Positions 1 to 8,981 of a DNA stretch of 64,000 bases are shown one piece after another. A program made the position numbers and the translations under genes. The notes beneath the pieces were generated by a model, which was not told where the DNA came from, did not search any database, and was given only the letters and a program-made list of their open reading frames with translations. Position 1 is the first letter of the stretch. Every line of letters starts with the position of its first letter. Origin of the DNA: DATCLS01 sp036563805 (lineage in GTDB: Bacteria > Actinomycetota > Acidimicrobiia > Acidimicrobiales > VFJN01); contig DATCLS010000096.1 of the NCBI GenBank assembly GCA_036563805.1, positions 1 through 64,000 of the forward strand, in the 5' to 3' direction.

Positions 1-1
1 C

Positions 2-298
2 CCGCCGCCGGCCGCCGACCGCGGCGGCCCGCCCCGCGCCGACGACCGGCCGCCCGCCTCGTCGACCACCACGTCGACGACAACGACGTCCACGACTACC
101 ACCACCGTGCCGAACCCCGCCGAGCCCGGGCACGACGGACCCGGCCCCGGCGGCGGGACCGGCGAGGACGACGGCTCTGGCCCCGCAGACCGGGGCGGCG
201 GGCACGACGGCCCCGGCGGACCGGGCGACCCCGGCGGCGGCACGGGCGTGGCCCCGCTCCCCGGACGGCCGGCGGACGCCGCCCGGGCGAGGGTGTGA
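2..298 (+). CDS. C-terminal tail of a Thr/Pro/Gly-rich protein (partial)
   Basis: This is the 3' end of a gene that begins before the window, open from the first complete codon to a TGA at 296-298. The visible 98 residues are low complexity: Pro/Ala/Arg, then a Ser/Thr-only stretch around residues 20-35, then repeated Gly-Pro-Asp-His segments. No catalytic motif or membrane segment is visible. Such Thr/Pro tails are common as wall-spanning linkers or disordered ends of secreted actinobacterial proteins, but the domain that would identify it lies outside. The frame choice rests on continuity and amino-acid composition only. Confidence 0.45.
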   Translation, partial: PPPAADRGGPPRADDRPPASSTTTSTTTTSTTTTTVPNPAEPGHDGPGPGGGTGEDDGSGPADRGGGHDGPGGPGDPGGGTGVAPLPGRPADAARARV

Positions 299-382
299 CG
301 GCTGCCTGCTGACCCGGCACCCGGCCACCGCCGAGCTCTGCCCCCGTGCCGCCGCACACCGGAGCACCGGACACCGGAGCGC

Positions 383-417
383 TTGACAGTATGCTGTCAA
401 TTAGACAGGATGCTGTC
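383..417 (+). promoter_or_regulatory. Promoter with two tandem palindromic operators for the PfpI-MarR pair
   Basis: A consensus -35 (TTGACA, 383-388) is followed after 17 nt by a -10-like CAGGAT (406-411), and the ATG at 418 comes 6 nt later, so the mRNA is probably leaderless. Two copies of GACAG-N4-CTGTC (385-398 and 404-417), 19 bp apart, cover the -35 and -10 elements. The downstream MarR-family protein is the obvious repressor; that link is inferred. Confidence 0.75.
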
Positions 418-1047
418 ATGACGACGCAGACGGTCCACCTCGCGATCTACGACGGTCTCTCCGACTGGGAGGCCGGCTACGCCACGGCCCACATCAACGG
501 CCCGCTCTTCCAGCGCCACCCCGACCGCTACCGGGTCGCCACGGTGGCCGAGGGCCCGGAGCCGGTCACGACGATGGGTGGCCTGCGCATCGTCCCCGAC
601 CTGGTGCTCGACGAGCTGCGCCCGGCCGACAGCGCCATGCTGATCCTGCCCGGCGCCACGACGTGGGACAGCGGCGGCAACGCCGCCTTCGCCCGCACGG
701 CCCGGGCCTTCCTCGACGCCGGCGTGCCGGTCGCCGCCATCTGCGGCGCCACCGCCGGCCTGGCCGCCGCCGGCGTCCTCGACGGCCGCGACCACACCAG
801 CAACGCCGCCGAGTACCTGGCGGCCACGGGCTACGCCGGCGCCGACCGCTACCGCGACGAGCCGGCCGTGACCGACGGCGACCTGATCACGGCGAGCGGG
901 GTGGCGCCGGTCGAGTTCGCCCGGGCGATCTTCCGCCGGCTCGACCTGTACGAGCCGGCCGTGCTCGACGCCTGGACCAAGCTGTACGGCCAGGGCGACC
1001 CGGAGGGCTACGCCGAGCTGATGGCGGCGGCCCCGGCCCCCGCATGA
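418..1047 (+). CDS. DJ-1/PfpI family protein
   Basis: This 209-residue protein has the class I glutamine-amidotransferase-like fold of the DJ-1/PfpI family. The likely nucleophile is Cys109 in the AAICGATAGLA elbow, with Glu18 (SDWEAG) as the family's acidic partner. Homologues act as glyoxalases or deglycases, isonitrile hydratases or stress proteins; the substrate cannot be read here. The ATG at 418 fits a leaderless start just after the promoter; an in-frame start at 346 would run through the operators and is rejected. The last codons overlap the ATG of the MarR gene (ATGA), so the two are translationally coupled and probably induced together by a MarR ligand such as an electrophile. Confidence 0.85.
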   Translation: MTTQTVHLAIYDGLSDWEAGYATAHINGPLFQRHPDRYRVATVAEGPEPVTTMGGLRIVPDLVLDELRPADSAMLILPGATTWDSGGNAAFARTARAFLDAGVPVAAICGATAGLAAAGVLDGRDHTSNAAEYLAATGYAGADRYRDEPAVTDGDLITASGVAPVEFARAIFRRLDLYEPAVLDAWTKLYGQGDPEGYAELMAAAPAPA

Positions 1048-1526
1048 CCGCCCCGCAGCAGGGCCGGGCGGCGGCCCGGGGGCGGAGTGGGCCGAACCCG
1101 CAGGAGCTGCTCAGCGGGGCCGCGCTGGCCACGTTCCGGCTCAACGGCCAGTTCCTGGCGGTCGCCGAGGATCTGGCCCGGCCGGCTGGGCTGACCGCGG
1201 CGTGGTGGCAGGTCCTCGGGGCGGTCCTGCGCGAGCCGTTGCCCGTGGCCGGCATCGCCCGGGTCATGGGCATCACCCGCCAGAGCGTCCAGCGCATCGC
1301 CGACCTGCTGGTCGACAAGGGCCTGGCCGAGTACCGTCCCAACCCCGCCCACCGCCGGGCCAAGCTGCTCCAGCCGACGGCCGCCGGCTACGCGGCCGTC
1401 GAGCGCATCGGTCCCGGCCACGCCGCGTTCGCCCGGCGCCTGGTCGACGAGATGGGCGCCGACCAGCTCGAACGGGCCCTCGAGGCGCTCCGGGCGTTGT
1501 CCCGGGCGCTCGACGCGTTGGCGTAG
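1044..1526 (+). CDS. MarR-family transcriptional regulator
   Basis: The product has 160 residues, normal for MarR. The winged helix-turn-helix is seen as PVAGIARVMGITRQSVQRIAD followed by the wing region around YRPNPAHRRAKLLQ, then a C-terminal dimerisation helix rich in Leu and Arg. The ATG at 1044 overlaps the TGA of the PfpI gene. As the only regulator in the pair it probably binds the two GACAG-N4-CTGTC sites upstream and represses its own operon. The ligand is unknown; no conserved redox cysteine is seen in the DNA-binding part. Confidence 0.88.
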   Translation: MTAPQQGRAAARGRSGPNPQELLSGAALATFRLNGQFLAVAEDLARPAGLTAAWWQVLGAVLREPLPVAGIARVMGITRQSVQRIADLLVDKGLAEYRPNPAHRRAKLLQPTAAGYAAVERIGPGHAAFARRLVDEMGADQLERALEALRALSRALDALA

Positions 1527-1559
1527 CGCTGACGGGCCGTCAGCAGCGCCGTCCGTACG

Positions 1560-1875
1560 GTCGCCACCTGCTGAAACGCCCGCTCACCGCATCGGTCGCC
1601 GGCATGCTCGCGCTGGGCGGGCTGACCCTGACCGCCCCGCCCGCGCGGCCGACCCCGACCCACCCGGGTGCGACCCTGGCGACGTCTGCGCCTATGCCGG
1701 CTCCGGCGCCACGGGCGCGCTCCTGTTCCGGCCGGCCGGGGACTGGTCCGGCGCCGTGCGCGGCGTCGGGCCGGTGGTCAACAGCCGTGTCCCCTACCCG
1801 GCGCCGACTTCGTCGCGGACGCGACCATCGCCCGCATCCGGTGGCGGGCGAGTGCTGACCGGCCCGTGACCCACG
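1560..1875 (+). pseudogene. Frameshifted remnant of a secreted I36-like (beta/gamma-crystallin-type) protein
   Basis: Between the MarR gene and the mannosidase lie pieces of a secreted protein in three frames. About 1570-1650 encodes a signal-peptide-like stretch (KRPLTASVAGMLALGGLTL). After a shift, about 1654-1797 encodes CDPGDVCAYAGSGATGALL and later a W and VVNSR, which recalls the C-x-x-G-x-x-C-x-Y and S-x-x-N pattern of peptidase inhibitor family I36. A second shift at about 1798 gives GADFVADATIARIRW. Without a continuous frame it is probably broken. Two sequencing errors could give the same picture. The family assignment is tentative. Confidence 0.45.
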
Positions 1876-1915
1876 GGCGGCGCCGCGGGCCGCAGCGGAG
1901 CGACCGACGAGCGGT

Positions 1916-4663
1916 CTACGTGAGGGCGGCGGTGGCCAGCGCCCAGGGGCCGAGGGCGAAGGAGCCCTCGAACGGTTCCTGGGGCCGGCCGCGCAGGTCG
2001 ACCAGCCACCCGGCCCGGCCCTCGACCGTGACCGTGGTCGGCTCGGGCCGGGGGTTGAAGACCCGCACGATCAGCGTGCCGCCCTCGCGCCGGACGGCCG
2101 AGACCTCGGCGCCGTGGACGGTGAGGGCGGAGCCCCGGGGACCGGCCCCCACGACCGGACCGGCCGCACCCGACGAGCCGGCCGCGCCGGAGGGGCCGGC
2201 CGCATCCGACGACCCCCGCGCCACCCCGACCGGCCGGGCCACGACCAGCGGAACGAGCACGTCGTCGGCCAGCGCGTAGGGGTCGACGGGGCCGGCCGCC
2301 ACCGCGTAGCGGACCGTGACCGGCCGCTGGAGCTGCGGCCCCTCGACCGGGACCAGCGGGCCGGCCGGCAGCGGCCGGGTGGCCATCGGACCCTGCGACA
2401 GCATGCCGGTGCAGCGCAGCAGCGTGAGCGCCAGCTCGTGGGCTCGGCCGTCGCGCACGTCCACCAGCTCGTACTCGGTGACGCCCTCGTGGACGACGGT
2501 GAGCCCGCCGGCCTGGACGAACCGCTTGGCCGGGTAGGTGGGCAGCGGGGCCTCGGTGGGCCCGCCCTCGGCCTCGATCCCGCGCTCGACGGTGGCGAAC
2601 GCGCACTCGGCCCGGGACCCGATCGCCGGCTCGGGCAGCGGGAGGTGAGCCCGCAGGCGGTGGTCGCGGCTGCGGTTGTCGACCGTCACCTCGACCCGGA
2701 CCGCGGGCTCCCCGGCCCGCAGCTCGACCACCGTGCGCACCTCGTGGGCCACCTCGCCCACCCGGCGATCCAGCCCCTCGCAGGCGGCTGGCCACCGGTA
2801 GCCGGCGGTGACCAGCAGGCGGCCCCGGAGGGGCCCGTGCTCCAGGGTGGTGACCTCGACGGAATCCGGCCGGTCGACCAGCCTGTCTTCGGCCGGCGGG
2901 CAGTAGTTGTAGGTGTCGCCGCAGTCGCCGCCGTCGACCAGGCGGCCGAGGCCGGCGTGGCCGTCCAGCGAGAACGTGCCGTCCTCGGGGTCGACCTCGA
3001 CGGCCACCAGGCCGTTGGTCAAACGCAGACCGTCGACCGTGACCGGCGCCGTCCTGTCGGCCCCGGCGGCCCCTCCGGCACCAGCAGCCCCGGCGTCCGG
3101 CGTCCAGCGCGCCCACCCGAACCCGGGGACGTCCTCGACCCGGGCCAACACGGTTACCGCCTCGCGCCGGCGGACCCGCAGGCGCACCGGGCCGGGCTCG
3201 TCCACCGCGGCCAGCGCCGCCCGCACGGCCGGGGTGACGAGCTGCCCGCCGTCGACGCGCTCGTTGGCCACCAGCTCGCGGCCGTCCGCGGTCTCGAGGC
3301 GGAACGCCTCGTTGCCCGCCGACCAGTCGACCTCCTCGGCCGCCGGGGTGACCAGCTCAGCCGGCCCCTCGACCAGCACGACGTCGCCGCCGTGGCGGCG
3401 GACGAGCTGGGTGCCGGCCGGCGCCTCGGCGCCGGGCAGCCGCAGCTCGACGAGGCCGCCGCGGGTGCGGGCCACGGGGTTGACGACGACCGCGCCGGCG
3501 CCCCCGGCGCCGGCGCCACCCCCGCCTCCGTCGCCTCCCGCCAGGCTGGCCAGCCCGGCCACGGCCCGCTCGACGAGGCCCTCGCCGATGTCGGTCGCCT
3601 CGCCGTAGCGGTGGAGCACGGCGTCGACCACCTCGTCGATCGAGCAGGCGCACACCGAGTCGTGGGCGGCGTTGCGGATCACGCCCCGCCAGGCCTCGTC
3701 CAGCAGTGCGCCCGGCCAACGCTCGGGCGGCAGGAACAGGGCCGACAGCGGCTCGGCCAGCCGCTCCAGCGTGCGCTCGGCCCTGGCGGCCGCCTGGCGC
3801 ACGTCGACCCGGTTGGACACGACGCCCATCAGCAGGTTGGCCCGGGCGCCGGAGCGCAGCTCGCCCTCCCAGGTGGGCAGGCCCTCGGTGGGGGCGGCGG
3901 CCAGGTGCTCGGCCAGGGAGACGACCCGGAAGCGCAGGTCGTCCTGCAGGTCGTTGGCCTCGGCCACCACCCGCCCGAGCCAGGGCTGGGGGGCCTGGTG
4001 GTCGGTGCCGTTCATCCACAGGACCGGGCCGGCCACCAGGCCGTCCCACAGGTCGGCGAACCCCCGCACCTGGGCGACCAGGGCCTTGGCGTCGTCGGGC
4101 AGCGACGACCCGTTGCCGTAGCCCTGGGGCAGGTACTCGGCCCGGACGGTCGAGCCGTCCGGCGCCCGCCACCAGAACCCGCTGCGGTCGACGGCGGAGG
4201 GCACGCCCCGCCACACCACCGCGTGCTCGAACCCGAGCTGGCGGAAGATCTGGGGCATCTGGGCCACGTGGCCGAACATGTCGGGCAGGTAGCCGACGGC
4301 CATGGCGCCGCCGAACCGGTCGGCCACGGCCAGGCCGAGCTGGAGGTCGCGGATCAGCGTCTCGCCCGAGACGAGGAACTCGTCGGGCAGCGTGTACCAG
4401 GGCCCGACGGCGATGCGCCCGCTGCCGACCAGGCGCCGGAGCCGGTCCTCGGCGCCGGGCCGCACCGCCAGGTAGTCGTCGACGACCGCCAGCTGCCCGT
4501 CGAGCAGGAACCGGGCGTACGACGGGTCGGCCTCCATCCGGGGCAGCAGGTCGTCGAGCAGGTCGACCAGCCGCAGGCGGAACGACTGGAACGACGCGTA
4601 CCACTCCCGGTCCCAGTGCGTGTGCGGTACGACGTGCACCAGCCGGGGGGTTGCGTTGTCCAT
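1916..4663 (-). CDS. Glycoside hydrolase family 38 alpha-mannosidase
   Basis: This 915-residue protein begins with the GH38 zinc-binding signature HTHWDREW (His14, His16, Asp18). The likely nucleophile is Asp128 in GYLPDMFGH, followed by the NGTDHQAPQP and HDSVCACSIDEVVDAV segments that line the active site, then a beta-rich C-terminal half. The family hydrolyses alpha-mannosidic bonds with a Zn ion. No signal peptide is seen, so it is probably cytoplasmic and acts on imported manno-oligosaccharides or internal glycans. I chose the ATG at 4663, 14 residues before the motif; a start at 4774 would add a low-complexity Arg/Gly extension. It lies downstream of a second glycosidase on the same strand. 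Confidence 0.9.
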   Translation of the reverse strand: MDNATPRLVHVVPHTHWDREWYASFQSFRLRLVDLLDDLLPRMEADPSYARFLLDGQLAVVDDYLAVRPGAEDRLRRLVGSGRIAVGPWYTLPDEFLVSGETLIRDLQLGLAVADRFGGAMAVGYLPDMFGHVAQMPQIFRQLGFEHAVVWRGVPSAVDRSGFWWRAPDGSTVRAEYLPQGYGNGSSLPDDAKALVAQVRGFADLWDGLVAGPVLWMNGTDHQAPQPWLGRVVAEANDLQDDLRFRVVSLAEHLAAAPTEGLPTWEGELRSGARANLLMGVVSNRVDVRQAAARAERTLERLAEPLSALFLPPERWPGALLDEAWRGVIRNAAHDSVCACSIDEVVDAVLHRYGEATDIGEGLVERAVAGLASLAGGDGGGGGAGAGGAGAVVVNPVARTRGGLVELRLPGAEAPAGTQLVRRHGGDVVLVEGPAELVTPAAEEVDWSAGNEAFRLETADGRELVANERVDGGQLVTPAVRAALAAVDEPGPVRLRVRRREAVTVLARVEDVPGFGWARWTPDAGAAGAGGAAGADRTAPVTVDGLRLTNGLVAVEVDPEDGTFSLDGHAGLGRLVDGGDCGDTYNYCPPAEDRLVDRPDSVEVTTLEHGPLRGRLLVTAGYRWPAACEGLDRRVGEVAHEVRTVVELRAGEPAVRVEVTVDNRSRDHRLRAHLPLPEPAIGSRAECAFATVERGIEAEGGPTEAPLPTYPAKRFVQAGGLTVVHEGVTEYELVDVRDGRAHELALTLLRCTGMLSQGPMATRPLPAGPLVPVEGPQLQRPVTVRYAVAAGPVDPYALADDVLVPLVVARPVGVARGSSDAAGPSGAAGSSGAAGPVVGAGPRGSALTVHGAEVSAVRREGGTLIVRVFNPRPEPTTVTVEGRAGWLVDLRGRPQEPFEGSFALGPWALATAALT

Positions 4664-4798
4664 CTCGACCACCCTCGGGGTTGCTGGATCGTCCCGCCCA
4701 TCCTGGCCGATGGCTCGACCCTCGGCCCGTCGCGGGCCCGGGCCGGCCCGCCGAGCGGCGAGGGGCACGGTCACCGACCGGACCCCGGGGGCAGGCCC

Positions 4799-7156
4799 CT
4801 AGGGCACCGGCACCGGCCCCAACAGCGCCTCGCCCCGGAGCTCGGTGGTCGACCACGAGGGATCGAGCCCGGGCGCGGTGAGCCGCACCGCCTCGGTGCC
4901 GGGGTGCGGCTCCAGCTCCCACAGCAGGGCGGGCCGCTCGCCGTGCCACCGCACCGCGTAGGACAGCCGGCCGTGGGCGGTGGGCGCGTCGTGCACCTCC
5001 CACCCGTGGCCGAGCCAGGCCTCGGGCACGATCGAGGCGAGGACGAGCCCGGGGCTGTCCACGTCCTCGCGCACCAGCAGGTCGCGGACGAACAGCAGCA
5101 GCTCGGCCGCCGCCCAGCCGTGGTGCCCGTCGCCCATGCAGCCGCCGGGCAGGCGGGGGTGGACGGCCTCGGGCCACGTCCAGGTCGGGGTGGCCACGTC
5201 GAGCATCCAGGCCAGGCGGTCGAGGCACCGGCGGTCGCCGGCCCGCAGCTCGACGCCGGCCAGCTGCAGGGTGAGGTAGGTGCCCAGTCCCGTGTGGCTG
5301 ATGCCCTGGAAGAACGCCCGGCCGTCCTCGCGGGTGAACCGCTCCCGGATGGCGTCCGCGGTGGCGGCCATGCGGGGGTCGTCGGCGGGCAGCAGGCCGA
5401 GCGGGGCGCAGGCCACCAGCGACCCGATGGCGCCCGGGTCGAGCCGGCGCCGGGGCCCGGCCGGGATGGCTTGCGTGCCCAGCCGCTCGGCCGTGAGGGC
5501 CAGCGACCGCTCGACGTCGGCCCACATGGCGGCGGCGAACCGGCGGGCGTCGGCCGCCGCCCGCTCCTCCCCGGCGCCGGCCAGCAGCTCGGCGCCCGCC
5601 CGCAGGCCGGCGACGGCCCAGAAGTCGTCCCAGTAGAAGTAGTCGAACGGCCCGAAGTGCTCGGCCGAGATGCCGGCGGGCAGGAGGCCGGCCAGCGCCG
5701 GGTCGGACCGGCGGCGCCGGCCCCGCCGCTTGCGCTCGATCCACTCGACGCCCTTGGCGATCGAGCCCACCATCGGCTCGATCAGCTCGGCGTCGCGGGT
5801 CAACCGCCAGTGGTGGGCGAGCGCCCACAGGGCGGCGCCGTTGGCGTCCCACTCGTGGCGCTGGCTGTAGAAGAACCCGTCGGCCCGCTGGCGCCCGGGG
5901 TACGAGGCCAGCACCTCGGCGGCCTCGCCGTGCAGGCCGTAGGCGTCGAGCGCCCCCAACAGGTAGGCGGCGTCGCGGAACCAGAACCGGTGGTAGGTGG
6001 CCGGGCCGGGGGTGATCTCGCCCGGGTCGTGGAGCAGCAGCAGGAAACGCCGGTTGGCCTCGACCGCCTCGGCCAGGCGGGGGTCGGGCAACTCCAGCCG
6101 CAGGCCTCGGCGCGTCTGTGCCTCCCAGCCCCGGGCGACGTTCTCGGCGGACGGCACGGCGGTGGGGAACGCCGGGGTCTGCGCCGCCCGGCGCCGCGCC
6201 ACGCCCCGGCGGCGGCTGCGGCTCCCGGCCCCCAGCGGGATGGCCACCCGTAGCCGGGCCCCGTGGGCCAGCGGGTAGACGAAGGCGGCCTGGGCCATGC
6301 CGGCCGGGCACCGCACCGGGCCGTCCCATCCCGTGCCGGCCTCGCCGCCGAGCACCGTGCACGCCGAGTCGCCGTCGTGGAACGTCGACGCCGCCGTGCG
6401 CGCCGGCGGCTTGGGCAGCAGCAGCGCCACCCGGCCGTCGACGGTGACCGTCGTGCCGTCGTGGACGTCGATGCGCTCGATGACCGCCAGGCCCTCCGGG
6501 TTGTAGGGCCGCACGGCCAGGGCCAGCGCCACCGGCACCTTCGACTGGTTCTCGACCTCGACCACGACGAGCTCGCCGTCGGAGCCGTCGTCGACGCCAC
6601 CGTCCGCGCCCGCGGCCCGCCGCATGGCGTAGACCCGCTGGACGGCGTCGCCGCCCGGGATCCGCATGGCGGTCTCGACGACCGGGGCCGCCCCCACCAG
6701 GCGCTGCCGGACGTTGGCCTCCCGGGAGGGCACGTGCCAGCGGTCGTCGGCCCCGATCCACCAGTCGAGCGACCAGCCGTCGTACCAGGGCATGACCAGG
6801 CCCCGGGGGTCGACGATCGCCTCCCACGGCGAGTCGAGGTTGCCGACCGCCGTCCAGTTGCGCTGGGTGAGGTTGGTGAGGAACGGCAGGTGGCCCCGGG
6901 GCACGAACGCCGGCGAGGAGGGGTCGAGCTGGCGCTGCAGCCAGTAGGGCCACACCCAGTCGGGGCTGACCTGGGCGGCCGCCCGGGTCCGCAGCGCCCG
7001 GAACACGGTGCGGGCGCCGACGGGCATGAGCTCGCTGGGCAGCTCGACCTCGACGGTCTCGCCCAGGCGCTGGAACGTCGACAGGTGGCGGACGACGTCG
7101 TCGGTGATGCGCAGCCGGCCCATGAGCCGGCGGAGCGCCCAGGTGCGCAGCGACAT
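4799..7156 (-). CDS. Six-hairpin glycosidase, amylo-alpha-1,6-glucosidase-like
   Basis: The product has 785 residues: an N-terminal beta-sandwich-like region (about 1-330) and a C-terminal (alpha/alpha)6-barrel-like half. The latter carries RFWFRDAAYLLGALDAYG, the segment HEWDANGAALWALAHH, and a late WTWPEAVHP, typical of GH63/GH37/debranching-type six-hairpin enzymes with Asp/Glu acids. The substrate is unassigned; trimming of alpha-glucosides or alpha-mannosides would fit the GH38 neighbour downstream. No signal peptide is seen. The ATG at 7156-7154 shares one base with the gpsA stop, so the gene is translationally coupled to gpsA. A gap of 135 nt separates it from the GH38 gene. Confidence 0.75.
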   Translation of the reverse strand: MSLRTWALRRLMGRLRITDDVVRHLSTFQRLGETVEVELPSELMPVGARTVFRALRTRAAAQVSPDWVWPYWLQRQLDPSSPAFVPRGHLPFLTNLTQRNWTAVGNLDSPWEAIVDPRGLVMPWYDGWSLDWWIGADDRWHVPSREANVRQRLVGAAPVVETAMRIPGGDAVQRVYAMRRAAGADGGVDDGSDGELVVVEVENQSKVPVALALAVRPYNPEGLAVIERIDVHDGTTVTVDGRVALLLPKPPARTAASTFHDGDSACTVLGGEAGTGWDGPVRCPAGMAQAAFVYPLAHGARLRVAIPLGAGSRSRRRGVARRRAAQTPAFPTAVPSAENVARGWEAQTRRGLRLELPDPRLAEAVEANRRFLLLLHDPGEITPGPATYHRFWFRDAAYLLGALDAYGLHGEAAEVLASYPGRQRADGFFYSQRHEWDANGAALWALAHHWRLTRDAELIEPMVGSIAKGVEWIERKRRGRRRRSDPALAGLLPAGISAEHFGPFDYFYWDDFWAVAGLRAGAELLAGAGEERAAADARRFAAAMWADVERSLALTAERLGTQAIPAGPRRRLDPGAIGSLVACAPLGLLPADDPRMAATADAIRERFTREDGRAFFQGISHTGLGTYLTLQLAGVELRAGDRRCLDRLAWMLDVATPTWTWPEAVHPRLPGGCMGDGHHGWAAAELLLFVRDLLVREDVDSPGLVLASIVPEAWLGHGWEVHDAPTAHGRLSYAVRWHGERPALLWELEPHPGTEAVRLTAPGLDPSWSTTELRGEALLGPVPVP

Positions 7157-8160
7157 CAGCTCATGCCGTGGAGCTCGGAGCGGACCTGGCGCCGCAGCAG
7201 CCCCCGGTAGGCCTCGGCGGCCGTGCGGCCCTCGTGGACGACGGCGTAGACCTCGCGGGCGATCGGCATGTCGACCCCGTACCGCTCGGCCAGCTCGATC
7301 ACCACCTTCGACGTCTTGACGCCCTCGGCCACCATGTTCATCTCGGCCACGATCTCCTCCAGCGTGCGGCCCTTGCCCAGCTGCTCGCCCACGTAGCGGT
7401 TGCGGCTCTGCTGGGAGATGCAGGTGGCCACCAGGTCGCCCATGCCGGCCAGGCCGGCGAACGTCACCAGCTCGCCGCCCATGGCCAGACCCAGGCGCGA
7501 CAGCTCGGCCAGGCCCCGGGTGATCACCGCGGCCCGGGTGTTGTCGCCTGTGCCCAGGCCGTCGGCCATGCCCGAGGCGATGGCGACGACGTTCTTGAGG
7601 GCGCCGGCCACCTCGCACCCCACGACGTCGTGGTTGGTGTACACGCGGAACAGGCTGGTGGCGAAGATGCGCTGCAGCTCGGAGGCGATGTGGTCGTCGG
7701 TGATGGCCACCACCGAGGCGGCGGCGTGGCCGGACAGGATCTCTCGGGCCAGGTTGGGGCCGGTCAGCGCCCCCACCGGGTGGCCGGGCAGCTCCTCGGC
7801 GATGACCTCGGTCATGCGCAGGTGGGTGCCCTCCTCGAGGCCCTTGGCCAGGCTGACGACGGGGATCCACGGCCGGACGTGGGGGGCGAGCTGGCGCACC
7901 GTCTCCCGCATCCCGTGCGAGGGGACGCCCATGACCAGCACGTCGGCGCCGCTCACCGCCTCCTCCAGGTCGGCGGTGGCGTGCAGCTCGGGCGGCAGCT
8001 CGAAGCCCTGGAGGTAGGCGCTGTTGGTGTGCCGCGTCGCGATCTCCTCGGCCAGCTCGGGCCGGCGGGCCCAGAGCACCGTGGGTGTGTTGCCACATGC
8101 CAGCGCGGCCACCGTGGTCCCCCACGAGCCGGCGCCGACGACGGCGACGCGGATCGGCAT
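7156..8160 (-). CDS. gpsA: Glycerol-3-phosphate dehydrogenase [NAD(P)+]
   Basis: GpsA reduces dihydroxyacetone phosphate to sn-glycerol 3-phosphate for phospholipid synthesis in the cytosol. The 334-residue protein is full length. It has the dinucleotide-binding GAGSWGTTVA near residue 9, then SLAKGLE and TGPNLAREI, and the substrate-site segment GALKNVVAIASG whose Lys is the catalytic residue in the family. The C-terminal helical domain contains NRYVGEQLGKG. It is the first gene of a minus-strand group with two glycosidases and diverges from cofC across 187 bp. A role in glycolipid or polar-lipid turnover with the glycosidases is only a guess. Confidence 0.93.
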   Translation of the reverse strand: MPIRVAVVGAGSWGTTVAALACGNTPTVLWARRPELAEEIATRHTNSAYLQGFELPPELHATADLEEAVSGADVLVMGVPSHGMRETVRQLAPHVRPWIPVVSLAKGLEEGTHLRMTEVIAEELPGHPVGALTGPNLAREILSGHAAASVVAITDDHIASELQRIFATSLFRVYTNHDVVGCEVAGALKNVVAIASGMADGLGTGDNTRAAVITRGLAELSRLGLAMGGELVTFAGLAGMGDLVATCISQQSRNRYVGEQLGKGRTLEEIVAEMNMVAEGVKTSKVVIELAERYGVDMPIAREVYAVVHEGRTAAEAYRGLLRRQVRSELHGMS

Positions 8161-8333
8161 GGGGTCACCGTACCTGCGGGCGACCGAGCGTCCCGCAACC
8201 ACCCCCGTCCGGGGCGGCCGGCGGACGGGCGCGACGGGACGCGGGACCGCCGCCCCGCCCGCCGCCGGCCGCCACGTGCGGGGCGCCCGGGCCGACCCCC
8301 GGGTCGCACAGGAGCGCGGGCGGCGCCCGCAGG

Positions 8334-8347
8334 TACGCTGCAGCGCG
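8334..8347 (+). promoter_or_regulatory. -10 box for a leaderless cofC transcript
   Basis: TACGCT (8334-8339) lies 8 nt before the cofC ATG and no Shine-Dalgarno sequence is present, so transcription probably starts at or next to the start codon. No clear -35 is seen. Confidence 0.55.
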
Positions 8348-8947
8348 ATGACGTCGGCCTCGGTGGTCGTCCCGGTCAAAGCGTTCTCGGCCGCCAAGGT
8401 CCGGCTGGCCGGCGCCCTGCAGCCCGCCGAGCGGGCGGCGCTCGCCCGGCGGATGGCCGAGGTGGTGCTCGCCGCCGCCGCCCCGCTGCCCGCCGTGGTG
8501 GTGTGCGACGACGACGAGGTGCGGGAGTGGGCCGAGGGCGCCGGCGCCCGCGTGGTGTGGTGCCCCGGGCGGGGCCTCAACGGCGCGGTGGCCGACGGCG
8601 TGGCCGCGCTGCGCGCCGACGGCGTCGCCACCGCCGTCGTGGCCCACGCCGACCTGCCGCTGGCCACGAGCCTGGCGTGGGCCGCCGACTTCCCCGGCGT
8701 CACGCTGGTGCCCGACCGGCGCCTCGACGGCACCAACGTCGTCGCCGTCCCGACGGACGCCGGGTTCGCGTTCTCGTACGGCGCCGGCTCGTTCGCCCGC
8801 CACCGCCGCGAGGCCGCCCGGCTCGGCCTGCCGGTCCGGATCGTCCCCGACCCGCTGCTGGGCTGGGACGTCGACCTGCCCGCCGACCTCGCCTGGCCGG
8901 GGGCGGCCGCCGGCGTCGGCGCCGCGCCGGCCCTGCGCGACCCCTGA
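8348..8947 (+). CDS. cofC: 2-phospho-L-lactate/phosphoenolpyruvate guanylyltransferase (coenzyme F420 synthesis)
   Basis: CofC (FbiD in actinobacteria) joins GMP from GTP to 2-phospholactate or phosphoenolpyruvate, the activated precursor of the F420 side chain. The 199-residue protein has the nucleotidyltransferase start VVVPVKAFSAAKVRLAG, in which the PVK-x-x-x-x-K-x-R-L pattern is typical. Later come AHADLPL, LVPDRRLDGTNVVAVP and a final WDVDLPADL. Length is normal. The gene is alone on its transcript or leads the PIG-L gene 35 nt downstream. Its presence means that F420 is made, which fits the LLM-type oxidoreductases at 47.6 and 56.6 kb. Confidence 0.88.
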   Translation: MTSASVVVPVKAFSAAKVRLAGALQPAERAALARRMAEVVLAAAAPLPAVVVCDDDEVREWAEGAGARVVWCPGRGLNGAVADGVAALRADGVATAVVAHADLPLATSLAWAADFPGVTLVPDRRLDGTNVVAVPTDAGFAFSYGAGSFARHRREAARLGLPVRIVPDPLLGWDVDLPADLAWPGAAAGVGAAPALRDP

Positions 8948-8981
8948 CCGCCCCGCGTGCCCCCACCCCCGTGACCTGCCC

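Noticed and set aside
2114..6253. A very long open frame (1379 codons) on the plus strand across the glycosidase genes
   Set aside because: It is antisense to two clear enzymes, rich in Gly/Arg/Pro/Ala/His, and shows no motif. Such frames are expected opposite GC-rich genes.
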